From positions 2,319,403 to 2,383,402 of the forward strand of contig CP070696.1 of the NCBI GenBank assembly GCA_020353535.1: a stretch of 64,000 nt of DNA. The letters run 5' to 3'. The position numbers and the translations under genes were made by a program. Of the stretch, positions 45,443-54,400 are shown piece by piece (the first letter of the stretch is position 1; every line of letters starts with the position of its first letter). Origin of the DNA: Spirochaetaceae bacterium (GTDB taxonomy: Bacteria; Spirochaetota; Spirochaetia; SZUA-6; DRHE01). The notes under the pieces are model-generated. The model had not been told where the DNA came from, did not search any database, and saw only the letters and a program-made list of their open reading frames with translations.

Positions 45443-46733
45443 GAATCTCATCGAGACGCGATCCGTCGGCTTTGTCACCGCCGAAAAGCGAATCATCGAC
45501 GGGATCAGCATCTCGGTAAAACGGGGAGAGTTTGTCGGTCTGGTCGGTCCCAACGGAGCTGGAAAAACCACGCTGCTTCGACTGATGATCGGGGTTCTGC
45601 CCCCAACCGCCGGCGAGGTCCTGCTTGAGGAGCGGCGACTTCAGGAGATCCGCCTTCGGGAACGAGCCCGTAAAATGTCCTATCTCAGTCAGGAAACCTC
45701 AACCGTCTTTCCCTATCCGGTTCTCGACATCCTGTTGATGGGCCGCTATCCCTTTCTGGGTCGTTTCAGGCGGGAGAGCGAATCGGATCTGGATAAAGCC
45801 CGCCGCGCCCTGGCTTACGTGGGGATGAGCGATTTTGAAGATCGTTACTTCAACGAGCTTTCCGGCGGGGAACGGCAGCTGATCCTGTTCGCCAAGATCC
45901 TGGTCCAGGAAACGGATCTGCTCCTCCTGGATGAGCCGACTTCCAACCTGGATATCAAACATCAGGATCAATTTTTCTCCATGGCCTGTGAGCTCACGAG
46001 AGAGAAGAAAGCCGTGGTGGCGGCGGTGCACAACCTGAATATCGCCTCTCAATACTGCAGCCGACTGATTCTCCTCCATCGGGGCAGGGTGGCCGCCGAG
46101 GGGAAGCCCGATGAGGTGCTTCGTAGTGAACAGCTGGACGGCGTCTACGAAACCAAAACCGTGGTGACCCGTAATACCTCCACGGGGGCTTTGGTGGTAA
46201 ATGTGGCGCCTCGGGCACAAGCCGGCCGCTATCCGATGCCCCGAATCCACGTGATCGGCGGGGCGGGAAGCGCGATCAACCTGACCCGAGAACTCGTGCG
46301 GCTGGGCTATCGGATTTCCGGAGGTGTCGCCCATGAATACGACGCGGACCAGAAATTGTGGCATACCCTCGAAGTTCCTTTCGTATCGATCGGAGCCTTC
46401 TCCCACATCACCGCGCAGGATCTGGATAAAGCCCGTTCGCTGGTCGAGGAGGCGGATCTGACGATTCTCTGCAGTTTTCCCGTCGGTCCGGGCAACGAGG
46501 GGAATCTCGCTTTGGCCGAGCGGGCAAGGCGGTTGGTTATCCTCGAGGCGGGTCCGCAGGAGGAGCCCCGAATTTTTTTCTCCCAGAATGCTCAAGCTGT
46601 CTTTTACTCGTTGCTTGAGAAAGCGGAACATATGGATTACTGGCAGCTATGCGAGGCGTTGGAATCCGGGACGATATTTTCAAGCAGCGGGGAGCAAAGA
46701 GGTGGATACAAAAATCAAAAGGGAACGCCTTAG
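45435..46733 (+). CDS. btuD: Cobalamin ABC transporter ATPase with extra C-terminal domain (BtuD-like)
   Basis: A 432-residue protein. The first 255 residues are an ABC ATPase: Walker A GPNGAGKT (38-45), Q-loop, signature LSGGERQ, Walker B LLLLDEPTSNLD and the H-loop AVHNLN. Ordinary BtuD/FecE proteins end near residue 260. Here an additional domain of about 160 residues begins with RIHVIGGAGSAINLTRELVRLGY (from residue 270), a Rossmann-like strand-Gly loop-helix, and continues with ADLTILCSFPVGPGNEGNLALAERARRLVIL. The domain is not CbiZ by motif. Its function is unknown to me. The 3' end overlaps the convergent HD-GYP gene by four bases. Confidence 0.9.
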   Translation: MTENLIETRSVGFVTAEKRIIDGISISVKRGEFVGLVGPNGAGKTTLLRLMIGVLPPTAGEVLLEERRLQEIRLRERARKMSYLSQETSTVFPYPVLDILLMGRYPFLGRFRRESESDLDKARRALAYVGMSDFEDRYFNELSGGERQLILFAKILVQETDLLLLDEPTSNLDIKHQDQFFSMACELTREKKAVVAAVHNLNIASQYCSRLILLHRGRVAAEGKPDEVLRSEQLDGVYETKTVVTRNTSTGALVVNVAPRAQAGRYPMPRIHVIGGAGSAINLTRELVRLGYRISGGVAHEYDADQKLWHTLEVPFVSIGAFSHITAQDLDKARSLVEEADLTILCSFPVGPGNEGNLALAERARRLVILEAGPQEEPRIFFSQNAQAVFYSLLEKAEHMDYWQLCEALESGTIFSSSGEQRGGYKNQKGTP

Positions 46734-47965
46734 ACGTAGCGTTTTCGGATCGCTCGAATCGTGTCGTAGTTTCTCTGAAACAGTCCCACCAGTTCCGGAT
46801 CGAACTGCCTGCCGGCTTGGACACGGATGTAGCGCATGGCCTGCTCTTCCTTCCAACTGTCCTTGTAGGAACGTTTGGACATCAGGGCGTCGTACACATC
46901 GGCCAGGGCAACGATTCGAGCAGCCAGAGGGATCTCTTTTTCCCGCTTGCCCGGGCCGAAGCGGATCTCCCTGGCAAAGATGTTGTCGATCTTTCCAGGA
47001 TAACCCCTGCCGTCCCATCGTTCATGGTGGTTGAGGGCGACCTCCGCAGCCATTCGATCCCACGGGGAGTGGACGTATTTAAACAAACGGGCGCCATGGA
47101 TGGTGTGGGATTTCATCTGGATAATTTCATCCTTCCCCAGCCCTCCTGGCTTTCTCAAGATAACATCGCTTAGAGCCACCTTACCCACGTCGTGGAGAAT
47201 CGCCGCATTGCGCAGGATCTCCTTCATGTGTTTGATTTTACGATCTTCGACCCGGTGTCGGAGGGCCCAGGCTTCATAGAGCTCGATCGAGTAGGCTCCA
47301 ACCCGTTTGGCGTGCTGGCTTGTCTCGTATGGATCGCGCAGCTCGGCCAGCTCCACCATACGCAACACCATCTCTCTGGAAAGCTTGGCCTTCTCGATGG
47401 CATTGGCCGCGTTGCGGGCGAACTCGGTAATGTACAGTCTGTCCTGCATGGAGAAGGGGATGATCAGCCCAGTCTCGTTTTTGGCATTGATGAGCTGAAG
47501 CACTCCGAGGATCAAGTGGTCCGTCGTCTCCAGCGGCACGACCAGAATGGAACCTGTTTTGTACGAGGTTTTTTTATCGAAATCCGGGTTGAAATGGTAG
47601 CTGACATTGCTGGAGATATCGTACACGTCATCAATCAGCAGGGAATCCCCCGTGGCTGCGACATAGCCGGCCAGGGAGTTCTTGTCTATTGCCAGCCGCT
47701 TGTTGGAATAGATGTATTTGTCTTTGGGTCGATCCTCTCGAAACAGGGCTTCGTTCTGAACGTAACTGAAGTACAGATACCGTCCCGCAGCCAGATAGAG
47801 GGTACCGGCTTCGGCCTTGACGAAATTCCTCGCCTCGAGGAGCACCTTCTCCAAAAGCGTGTCCAGATCCTTGATGTGATAGATCTCCTCGACGATCTGA
47901 AGCAGTCTGGTCGGATCGCGACTGATGATAGTCCGTGCTCTCGGAGCTGTGTCGAGTGCTGCCAT
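46730..47965 (-). CDS. GAF and HD-GYP domain protein (probable c-di-GMP phosphodiesterase)
   Basis: A 411-residue protein without membrane segments. A GAF sensor domain spans roughly residues 20-185 (LVVPLETTDHLILGVLQLIN). The HD-GYP domain follows: LAELRDPYETSQHAKRVG, the HD pair AAILHDVGK, then NHHERWDGRGYPG, with the GYP motif intact, and ALADVYDALMSKRSYK. HD-GYP enzymes degrade cyclic di-GMP to GMP. The GAF signal is unknown. It lies 166 bases after the histidine kinase gene on the same strand and may be co-regulated. Confidence 0.92.
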   Translation of the reverse strand: MAALDTAPRARTIISRDPTRLLQIVEEIYHIKDLDTLLEKVLLEARNFVKAEAGTLYLAAGRYLYFSYVQNEALFREDRPKDKYIYSNKRLAIDKNSLAGYVAATGDSLLIDDVYDISSNVSYHFNPDFDKKTSYKTGSILVVPLETTDHLILGVLQLINAKNETGLIIPFSMQDRLYITEFARNAANAIEKAKLSREMVLRMVELAELRDPYETSQHAKRVGAYSIELYEAWALRHRVEDRKIKHMKEILRNAAILHDVGKVALSDVILRKPGGLGKDEIIQMKSHTIHGARLFKYVHSPWDRMAAEVALNHHERWDGRGYPGKIDNIFAREIRFGPGKREKEIPLAARIVALADVYDALMSKRSYKDSWKEEQAMRYIRVQAGRQFDPELVGLFQRNYDTIRAIRKRYV

Positions 47966-48131
47966 AGTTTTTGGGCCCAGGTTGTGCTCTTCCCTCTCTA
48001 TATATTATTGGTAGCCCTTTTTTATAAAAAGACCACTTTTTTGCCTAGGCTTGTTGATGGCGTCTCTGATGCTGCAAATATACTGATGAATCGGTGTTAA
48101 GGTGAACTTCCAGGGCAATCTCAGCGCTGAA

Positions 48132-49802
48132 TTAGCCGCTGACCAAGGGCAGGTGCACCCTGAAACAGGCACCCTTCAACTGTCTGCCGGTTGCAGCGCC
48201 GTTAGCGGCCGTTACTCTGCCCCCGTAGCCCTCCACGATAGCCCTGACGATGGCCAGCCCGAGCCCGAGGTGATGTTCCGGGCGCTCGTTGGACTCCGCC
48301 GGTGCGCTATCGGGGCGGTAGCTGAAGAACCTGTGGAAGATCTTCTCCAGATGCTGTTCCGGGATTCCCGGTCCGTCATCCTGGACGGTAATCATTCCCT
48401 GATTGTGGTCCCGGGACAGCTCGATCCTTACTTCTGCGGAGGCGAAGCTCAGGGCATTTTCAAGTAGATTCTCGAGGACCTGGGTCAGCCGTTCGGGAGC
48501 CATGGAAACGGTCAGTGAACCGGCGTTTTCGATCAATCGTACAGGCAGCGAAGAGTTCCTCCGCAGCCTGTGCGCTTCGACCACCTGTCTGACAATTGGG
48601 GTGATCTCTATCGGAGTTCGTTGCTCGTCCTCCAGCTGGGCATCGATCAGGGAGATCTCCCGGACTGCGGCCAGCAGATGCTGCATCCTCTGCACCTCTT
48701 TCTGGATCAAGGCGAGGAAACGATTCCTGTCCTGTACGGATTTTGCCTGGTCGATCATCTCCGCAGCAGATCGGATCGATGCCAGGGGATTCATGAACTC
48801 GTGGGAGATATCCGAGGCAAAGGACTCGACGAACTCGATGTGCCTCTGGAGTTTGCGGGTCATCTCCTCCAGGGATCGCGACAGATCCCCGATCTCATCC
48901 CGGCGGCGGTTGTAGCGGATATGCCCGCGCAACCGGCCCCGATGATCGAGAATCTCTCTGGCCTGTCTGCGCAATTTGCGCACGGGGACCGCGATGGTCG
49001 TGGAGGCCAGCAGGCTCAAAGCCACGGCCACGCCCAGGGAGATGAGGAAGATCGTAAAGATCTCCAGGCGAAGCTCGTACAGGTCCCGCAGGATCCGGTA
49101 TGTGGATTGGGATACCAGTACCGCACCGACCACCGCCTCCCCGCTGCGAACGGGGATGGCGCTGTAGAGAGTGACCGATCGCTGCCCTCCCGTGGAAATC
49201 CGGGTCATGGCACCGTAGCGCCCCGCCAGGGCTTCACGGATTTCCGGACCGAGCAGGATTTCAGTGTTGACGTAGAACTCCGCCGACTCGAGAGGCGCCT
49301 CCGGCGGCCGAAACAGGCGGCGGTACAGCTGTATAGGATAGATGGCGAAGCGGTACAGCAGTCGCCGTTCGGCGGGAATTGGCTCACTGCCGTTTGTCTG
49401 AATTTCCGGGGGAACCTCGTTCGCTTGCCGAGGCGGGGAGATTTCGCTCCGACCCACCTCGGCTTCCTCCCCAACGATCGCCTCCCCGCGCGCTCCCAGG
49501 CGGCTGGAATCGGCCAGCAGCCTGCCTCGGTCATCGACGACCCGCATGCGAGCCTCGTGGCGCTGCTCCAGCTGCTGCAGAATTCTGCGAGCGCTGTCCG
49601 CCTCAAGGGGATCCCGGCCGGAGAGGGCTGAGGCCATGATGCGTCCCTGCTGAACCAGGGCGTGCTCCAGGGAGCGCAGCAGCTGCTTCTCGTAGGTATC
49701 GAGATACAGCAGAGCCGCGATGGGGAGGAACACGATGAGAACGTTGAAGGTGAGCAGCCGTACGGTTATACGGGAGAAGAAGCCGAGGATCTTGTCGATC
49801 AT
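48132..49802 (-). CDS. Sensor histidine kinase, CreC/ChvG-like
   Basis: A 556-residue membrane kinase. Two membrane helices (LLTFNVLIVFLPIAALLYL and IFTIFLISLGVAVALSLLA) flank a periplasmic domain of about 230 residues. A HAMP linker follows, then the phosphoacceptor His334 in ASDISHEFMNPLASI, and the ATPase boxes NALSFASAEV, DDGPGIPEQHLEKIFHRFF and GLGLAIV. Its start overlaps the response regulator stop by four bases. Overall arrangement recalls ChvG and CreC. The divergent creD gene favours a Cre-like envelope stress role. Confidence 0.9.
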   Translation of the reverse strand: MIDKILGFFSRITVRLLTFNVLIVFLPIAALLYLDTYEKQLLRSLEHALVQQGRIMASALSGRDPLEADSARRILQQLEQRHEARMRVVDDRGRLLADSSRLGARGEAIVGEEAEVGRSEISPPRQANEVPPEIQTNGSEPIPAERRLLYRFAIYPIQLYRRLFRPPEAPLESAEFYVNTEILLGPEIREALAGRYGAMTRISTGGQRSVTLYSAIPVRSGEAVVGAVLVSQSTYRILRDLYELRLEIFTIFLISLGVAVALSLLASTTIAVPVRKLRRQAREILDHRGRLRGHIRYNRRRDEIGDLSRSLEEMTRKLQRHIEFVESFASDISHEFMNPLASIRSAAEMIDQAKSVQDRNRFLALIQKEVQRMQHLLAAVREISLIDAQLEDEQRTPIEITPIVRQVVEAHRLRRNSSLPVRLIENAGSLTVSMAPERLTQVLENLLENALSFASAEVRIELSRDHNQGMITVQDDGPGIPEQHLEKIFHRFFSYRPDSAPAESNERPEHHLGLGLAIVRAIVEGYGGRVTAANGAATGRQLKGACFRVHLPLVSG

Positions 49803-50521
49803 ATCCCTGGGTCGGCTCGATAACGGTAGCCGAGACCGTAGATCGTCTCGATGTCGTCAAATCCTAGATCAAGCTGGGCGAGTTTCTTGCGTATGCGCTT
49901 GATGTGTCCATCTATGTTGCGGTCGCTGATGTAATCATCGTAAGGATAACCCTCTTTCAGGAGCTGCTCCCGGGTTTTAGCATAGCCGGGCTGCCGCACC
50001 AAAGCTTCGAGAATGCGGAACTCCGTAACCGTCAGCGGTACGTTCTCTCCGTTCCACCGTACCAGGTGGCGGAATCGATCCAGCTCCAGCGGCCCGCAGC
50101 GCAGGATCTTTCCCTCATCCCCGCTTCCGCCCGCATGATTGGATGCAGCGCGGCGGAACAGGACCTTCACCCGGGCCAGAAGTTCCCGGGTGGAGAAGGG
50201 CTTGCAGAGGTAGTCATCGGCTCCCAGCTCCAACCCCAGCACCCTGTCGAACTCCTCGTCTTTGGAGCTCAGGAAAATCAGGGGAAGGGTTTCCGAGAGG
50301 CTGCGGATCCTGCGACAGAGCTCCAGGCCGTCCATACGGGGCATGATGATATCCAAAATTACCAGATCGGGCAGGCTCTGACGAAAGGCGTTCCAGGCTT
50401 CCTCGCCGTCTTTATAGGCGAGAACCCGATAGCCCTCCTTTTTCAGGGCGTAGCCTACCACTTCCCGGATGTTCTGCTCGTCCTCGACCAGGGCGACCAG
50501 AGGCTCGTTCACAGGCTGCAT
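49799..50521 (-). CDS. OmpR-family response regulator, CreB/ChvI-like
   Basis: About 240 residues from ATG 50521 (MQPVNEPLVALVEDEQNIREVVGYAL). The receiver has the acidic pair ED, phosphoacceptor Asp57 in LVILDIIMPRMDGLEL, Ser/Thr and Lys105-region SSKDEEFDRVLGLELGADDYLCKPFS. The C-terminal winged helix (LTVTEFRILEALVRQPGYAKTREQLL, DRNIDGHIKRIRKKL) binds DNA. No good ribosome binding site precedes 50521, and the frame stays open to 50626 through the GC-rich repeat, but that extension has no domain character. It is divergent from creD, its probable target. Confidence 0.9.
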   Translation of the reverse strand: MQPVNEPLVALVEDEQNIREVVGYALKKEGYRVLAYKDGEEAWNAFRQSLPDLVILDIIMPRMDGLELCRRIRSLSETLPLIFLSSKDEEFDRVLGLELGADDYLCKPFSTRELLARVKVLFRRAASNHAGGSGDEGKILRCGPLELDRFRHLVRWNGENVPLTVTEFRILEALVRQPGYAKTREQLLKEGYPYDDYISDRNIDGHIKRIRKKLAQLDLGFDDIETIYGLGYRYRADPGI

Positions 50522-50560
50522 TTGTAGAATAGTACCACAGCCGGCGGCAGCCTTCCAGGA

Positions 50561-50616
50561 GTACGGTTGCCGGGGTACGGCCGCCGGGGTACGGCCGCCG
50601 GGGTACGGCCGCCACA
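50561..50616. repeat. 14-base tandem repeat, four copies, between the response regulator and creD
   Basis: The unit GTACGGCCGCCGGG starts at 50561, 50575, 50589 and 50603. The first copy has TT for CC and the last decays after GCC. The block lies 40 bases before the regulator start and 100 bases before creD. The unit contains the palindrome CGGCCG. It is either a slippage-made variable tract or a set of phased binding sites. Confidence 0.9.
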
Positions 50617-50717
50617 TTTCCGCCACAATTGTTCACACAATCTGCCAAAGATGGACGGGAAGGAAACCGTCAGTCGCGATAGCCTGGGAAGCGAAACTCA
50701 ACGTCTAGGAGGATCCG

Positions 50718-52154
50718 ATGAAGAAACTCAAGAGTTCGATTCAGGAGAGCAGGAATTGGAGCACCGTGCTCAAGATGGTTCTTATTGGCGTGTTGCTGCT
50801 CGTTTTCCTGATTCCCCTGCAGATGATCCGGGCGCTGGTGGAGGAGCGGAACATGACCCGTCTGGAGGCGGAGGGGGAAATCATCGGCATGTGGGGGGGA
50901 GAGCAGATCATCGCCGGTCCGATGCTGGTCGTACCCTATCTCAAACGGGTCAAGCTCGAGGATGGCAAGCTTGAGGAGTATGTCGAACAGGCCTACTTTC
51001 TTCCCGATACCGTCGGGATCAGCGGTTCCGTGGACACGGACAAGAGAAACCGGGGAATTTATGAGGTCACCGTGTACACTGCGGATCTGCAGGTTACGGG
51101 CATCTTTTCCCAGCCCGATCTCGGTGAATGGAGAATCGCCGAAGAGGATGTGTTTTGGCAGGACGCCGCCCTGATCGTGGAACTCCCGGACATGCGGGGT
51201 TTACAGGAACGGGTGACCCTGTGGTGGGATTCCCGGGACATCCCCTTCTCCGCGGGGCAGGGGGAAGTCGGACTGTACTCCGGAGAAATTCGAGCGCCCC
51301 TGGATTGGGAATCCGTACAGCAGAGTTCCGGGAGCGGGGCTTTCGGCGACGAGGTTTCTGAAACCCCGGGGATTTACGGCTTCTCCTTCAACCTGCATCT
51401 CCAGGGCGGTCGGTCCTTGAGCTTTATGCCTCTTGGGGAGGAAACCCGGGTGCGGCTGACCTCCCCATGGTCCAGTCCCAGTTTCAACGGTGCCTTTCTG
51501 CCGAGCGAGCGATCCTTGGGGGATGAGGGATTCGAGGCGGACTGGTACGTCCTGTCCTTGAATCGCGGCTACGGGCAGCAGTGGCTCCGCGGAGAGGTGG
51601 AAACTGACGCGTTATTGGATTCGGTTTTCGGAGTGGAGCTGATGATTCCGGTGGATACCTACCTGAAATCCCTGCGCTCCGTTAAGTACGGGATTCTCTT
51701 TGTGCTGCTGCCCTTCCTGATTTTTTTTCTCTTCGAGGTTGCCAGTGGTCGCAGGGTGCATCCCTTTCAGTACCTTCTGGCCGGACTGGCGGTATGTTTG
51801 TTCTACCTGCTGCTGGTGTCGGTATCCGAACACCTCAGCTTCGACTGGACCTACCTGCTGGCCAGTCTGGCAACGATCGCGCTGATCACCTTCTATTCCA
51901 GTGCCGTTCTTGCCGCCTGGCGCCGCGCCTGGGCGATGGCTCTGGTATTGGCGGCGAGCTACCTGTTTCTCTACGTCGCCCTCAAATCAGAGGACTTCGC
52001 CCTTTTGATCGGCTCTCTGGGACTGTTTGTAATTCTGACGGGGGTGATGGTGCTGACCCGTCGCATCGACTGGTACAGCGTGGGCCCGCGGCGTAACGGC
52101 GCATCGAAGGTCAACGGCGATCCTAGTATTGCCGGAGAAAAACCGAGTCCTTGA
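50718..52154 (+). CDS. creD: Inner membrane protein CreD
   Basis: A 478-residue protein with one N-terminal membrane helix (VLKMVLIGVLLLVFLIPLQMI), a periplasmic domain of about 290 residues, and a C-terminal cluster of five or six helices starting at SLRSVKYGILFVLLPFLIFFLFEV. The motifs RALVEERNMTRLEAEGEI and the LSFMPLG..TRVRLTSPW.SPSFNGAFLP region are typical of CreD/Cet. CreD belongs to the CreBC regulon and affects envelope integrity and peptide resistance in other bacteria, but its mechanism is unknown. AGGAGGATCC precedes the ATG. Confidence 0.93.
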   Translation: MKKLKSSIQESRNWSTVLKMVLIGVLLLVFLIPLQMIRALVEERNMTRLEAEGEIIGMWGGEQIIAGPMLVVPYLKRVKLEDGKLEEYVEQAYFLPDTVGISGSVDTDKRNRGIYEVTVYTADLQVTGIFSQPDLGEWRIAEEDVFWQDAALIVELPDMRGLQERVTLWWDSRDIPFSAGQGEVGLYSGEIRAPLDWESVQQSSGSGAFGDEVSETPGIYGFSFNLHLQGGRSLSFMPLGEETRVRLTSPWSSPSFNGAFLPSERSLGDEGFEADWYVLSLNRGYGQQWLRGEVETDALLDSVFGVELMIPVDTYLKSLRSVKYGILFVLLPFLIFFLFEVASGRRVHPFQYLLAGLAVCLFYLLLVSVSEHLSFDWTYLLASLATIALITFYSSAVLAAWRRAWAMALVLAASYLFLYVALKSEDFALLIGSLGLFVILTGVMVLTRRIDWYSVGPRRNGASKVNGDPSIAGEKPSP

Positions 52155-52174
52155 TGCAAAACCATGACTCGGGG

Positions 52175-52206
52175 AAGCCGGCTTTCCTGCGTGCACCAGC
52201 CGGTTT
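52175..52206. terminator. Possible bidirectional hairpin between creD and the exported-protein operon
   Basis: An 8-base stem (AAGCCGGC with GCCGGTTT, one G-U pair) and a 16-base loop, in the 50-base gap between convergent genes. The T stretch is short, so strength is uncertain. Confidence 0.4.
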
Positions 52207-53101
52207 ATTCGGCTTCCAGCAGAGACAATACCTCGTCCATGATCTGCGCCTGAAAGCGTTGATCCACGGCTCGGCTTTTCCTTTCCGCTGCGCGGCGGGC
52301 ATTGTCCCTGTTTCCCAGGTAGTAGCGACGGAAGGGATAGAGGAACAGCAATACCCCCTCCAGGTAGTATTCGTGCATTATGGCGGTGACGATCAGGGTG
52401 GCCAGGCCGGCGTTCAAGGCAAGGGCGTTGAGGGCGTCCCAGGGATCACCGGCGTACAACTGTCCGCTGCCGGGCAGAATCGTCGAGAGCACCACAGCGG
52501 TACCGGCTGACCGTCTCTTGGCGCTGCGGGCTTCCGAGAGAAGCTCTTTGAGCTTCTCGATCTTCGTCTGCGTTTGCGGATCCGCGACCTGCGCCTCGGG
52601 AAAGGCCCGCTCGAGTTCTTCCTCTGCCTGATTCCAGTGTCCTCGATACACGTAGGTGACACAGAGATACAGAGCCACCCGTTTTCCGTCGATCTCAGAA
52701 AAGTCCCGCAGACGAAGCAGATGGAGCTCTGCTTCGTTTTCGCGACCGCCGGCCAGCAGTGCGGTGATCAGTGCGAACTCCCTGTCCTCGATCTCGCTGA
52801 GGGAAGAGGCGGTTTGAATCGATTGCCGCAGATGAAAAAACGCCTCGGACCAACGCTCCTGAGCCTGGTAGCAGGAGGCGATTCTTACGTGAACGGAACT
52901 GGCCGATTGCCCCTTCGTGTCGAAAAACAAGACCCGTTTGTATTCAGCGATGGCCAGGTCAAAAGCCCCGGATTGGGCATACCTGTCTCCCATGGCCAGA
53001 GCCGGATCCGCGGCAGTATCTGTGCTATCCGCCTGGACTGCAGGGCAGATCGAAACAAGGGCCAAGGCTGCACTGAGGATGAGATTTGTGCTACGGAACA
53101 A
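52205..53101 (-). CDS. Exported TPR protein with TM2/DUF5683-like C-terminus (copy 1)
   Basis: A 298-residue protein from TTG 53101, which has CGGAG seven bases upstream. A signal peptide (LILSAALALVSICPAVQA) is followed by TPR-like helices (GDRYAQSGAFDLAIAEYKRVLFF, ASCYQAQERWSEAFFHLRQSI). A short basic stretch then leads to SAGTAVVLSTILPGSGQLYAGDPWDALNALALNAGL, the LPGxGQxYxG motif of small two-helix envelope proteins, and a positively charged tail. It is the last gene of the five-gene operon and a paralogue of the gene before it, which it overlaps by 11 bases. Confidence 0.8.
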   Translation of the reverse strand: MFRSTNLILSAALALVSICPAVQADSTDTAADPALAMGDRYAQSGAFDLAIAEYKRVLFFDTKGQSASSVHVRIASCYQAQERWSEAFFHLRQSIQTASSLSEIEDREFALITALLAGGRENEAELHLLRLRDFSEIDGKRVALYLCVTYVYRGHWNQAEEELERAFPEAQVADPQTQTKIEKLKELLSEARSAKRRSAGTAVVLSTILPGSGQLYAGDPWDALNALALNAGLATLIVTAIMHEYYLEGVLLFLYPFRRYYLGNRDNARRAAERKSRAVDQRFQAQIMDEVLSLLEAE

Positions 53102-53954
53102 GAAGAAACTCCGAGCAGGGAGGAATAGCCTCGACCACCTCCTGAAGGAGGGCCTCTTCCCGAAGTCGATTGTATCGTCGGGCCGATACGATTGAGCCGT
53201 AGATGTTTCCGATGTGCAGTATGCCCCCGGCGGAGGCGTAGACCCAGCCCCGAACCGATTCCACCCCTTCGGAGCGGAAGCTCAAAAAGGAGAGGGTTCC
53301 GAAGAGGCCGATAAACAGGAGGGATTGCATTCCATCCCCGTACTCCTCCGCGTAGAATTTCCCGAGGCCCGGGACAATCGAGGAGAGAATACCCGCCGCT
53401 GCCGGACTTTTTCGGCGCATGGTGGAGCCCTCTACGGCCAGTTTTCGTAAGGGCTCCATCTGAGGGATGGCGGGGGCGGCGAGCAGCGCCTCCGCCTGCT
53501 GCCACTGCCCCAGCATCATCAAATTCGCAGCGGTGAGTATGATCGGCTCGGGCGTTCCACTCCAGCTGTGATGGCTCTGCAGTAGCTCAAGAGACTCGGC
53601 GTACTGCTTCATTCTGAAGTAGGTCAGGCCTAGTTCATAGATCCCCCGTTCCTGGTCGATCCCAATTTTTGAGCTTCGCAGAAACGAATAGAACAGCTCC
53701 AGAGAGCGTTCATAGGCTGCCCCACACTGAAATGCCTTGGCGGAGCGGAACAGGATCTCCCGATGACTGGGATCCTCCCCACCCTGTAGGAACAGATACC
53801 GCTCATACTCGTAGGCGGCGCGCAAGTAATCCTGTTCCTGGAACAGGTGATCGGCAAAGAGCAGGACCGAGGCCGGGCTGTAGTAATCGGGGGCGTCCGG
53901 CCTGGCGGTCGCGGAACAGAGGATCGACACTACGATCGTTACCAAGATTCTCAC
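53091..53954 (-). CDS. Exported TPR protein with TM2/DUF5683-like C-terminus (copy 2)
   Basis: A 287-residue protein from GTG 53954, overlapping the previous stop by four bases (GTGA). A signal peptide is followed by TPR-like repeats (ADHLFQEQDYLRAAYEYERYLF, SAKAFQCGAAYERSLELFYSFL, GLTYFRMKQYAESLELLQ). Then comes SPAAAGILSSIVPGLGKFYAEEYGDGMQSLLFIG, the same Pro-Gly-x-Gly-x-x-Tyr motif as in its neighbour. The tail is weakly hydrophobic and ends PCSEFLLVP. The order and motif show that the two genes arose by duplication, though the proteins now differ strongly. Confidence 0.8.
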   Translation of the reverse strand: MRILVTIVVSILCSATARPDAPDYYSPASVLLFADHLFQEQDYLRAAYEYERYLFLQGGEDPSHREILFRSAKAFQCGAAYERSLELFYSFLRSSKIGIDQERGIYELGLTYFRMKQYAESLELLQSHHSWSGTPEPIILTAANLMMLGQWQQAEALLAAPAIPQMEPLRKLAVEGSTMRRKSPAAAGILSSIVPGLGKFYAEEYGDGMQSLLFIGLFGTLSFLSFRSEGVESVRGWVYASAGGILHIGNIYGSIVSARRYNRLREEALLQEVVEAIPPCSEFLLVP

Positions 53955-54400
53955 TGTGTTTCTGACCTGCCTGCCCTGTCCGGAACAGGATCGAGGAGTT
54001 TTCGCCGGATCGGGTCGTAGGGATACAGTTCCCGGTCGGACCCGTTGCAGCGCAGATAGCGGTCGATTGTCATAAGCGAACCGATGATTGCCCCGTGCTC
54101 CGAGAGTGCGAGCTTAGCGTATTCCGAACAGGAGGGGTGGAACATGCAGCGAGGTCCGTCCTGACTGGAAAGAACCACCTGATACAGGCGCAGAAAGGCC
54201 AGGCCGGCCATCTTCAATTCATTAGACTCATCTTTTAGATCGAGAGGCGATTTGGCGGACGGATCCGGCAGATCCTGTCCGCTGCGAATGCCTTGAACGA
54301 AGTAAAGGTTGCTCAAATCATCCGAGTGGACGATTGCAGCCGAGAGAATGAGCAGGCAAACCACTAGAGGCTGGAGCAGGGGCTTGTTCCATCTTACCAT
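53951..54400 (-). CDS. Exported YidD-domain protein
   Basis: A 149-residue protein. It starts with a signal peptide (MVRWNKPLLQPLVVCLLILSAAIVHS). After about 55 residues comes a YidD-like domain: FLRLYQVVLSSQDGPRCMFHPSCSEYAKLALSEHGAIIGSLMTIDRYLRCN and ...LDPVPD. The paired cysteines and the F.PSCS.YA core are the YidD signature, also seen in the cytosolic-face YidD at 10880. Ordinary YidD is about 70-90 residues without a signal, so this copy is re-targeted across the inner membrane. The start overlaps the LolA-like stop by seven bases. Role unknown. Confidence 0.85.
   Translation of the reverse strand: MVRWNKPLLQPLVVCLLILSAAIVHSDDLSNLYFVQGIRSGQDLPDPSAKSPLDLKDESNELKMAGLAFLRLYQVVLSSQDGPRCMFHPSCSEYAKLALSEHGAIIGSLMTIDRYLRCNGSDRELYPYDPIRRKLLDPVPDRAGRSETQ

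Noticed and set aside
50561-50616. CRISPR-like array
   Set aside because: The 14-base units are contiguous without spacers and no cas genes are present.
50617-50717. Cre tag (TTCAC-N6-TTCAC) before creD
   Set aside because: Only one TTCAC (50631) is present and the second half is missing.
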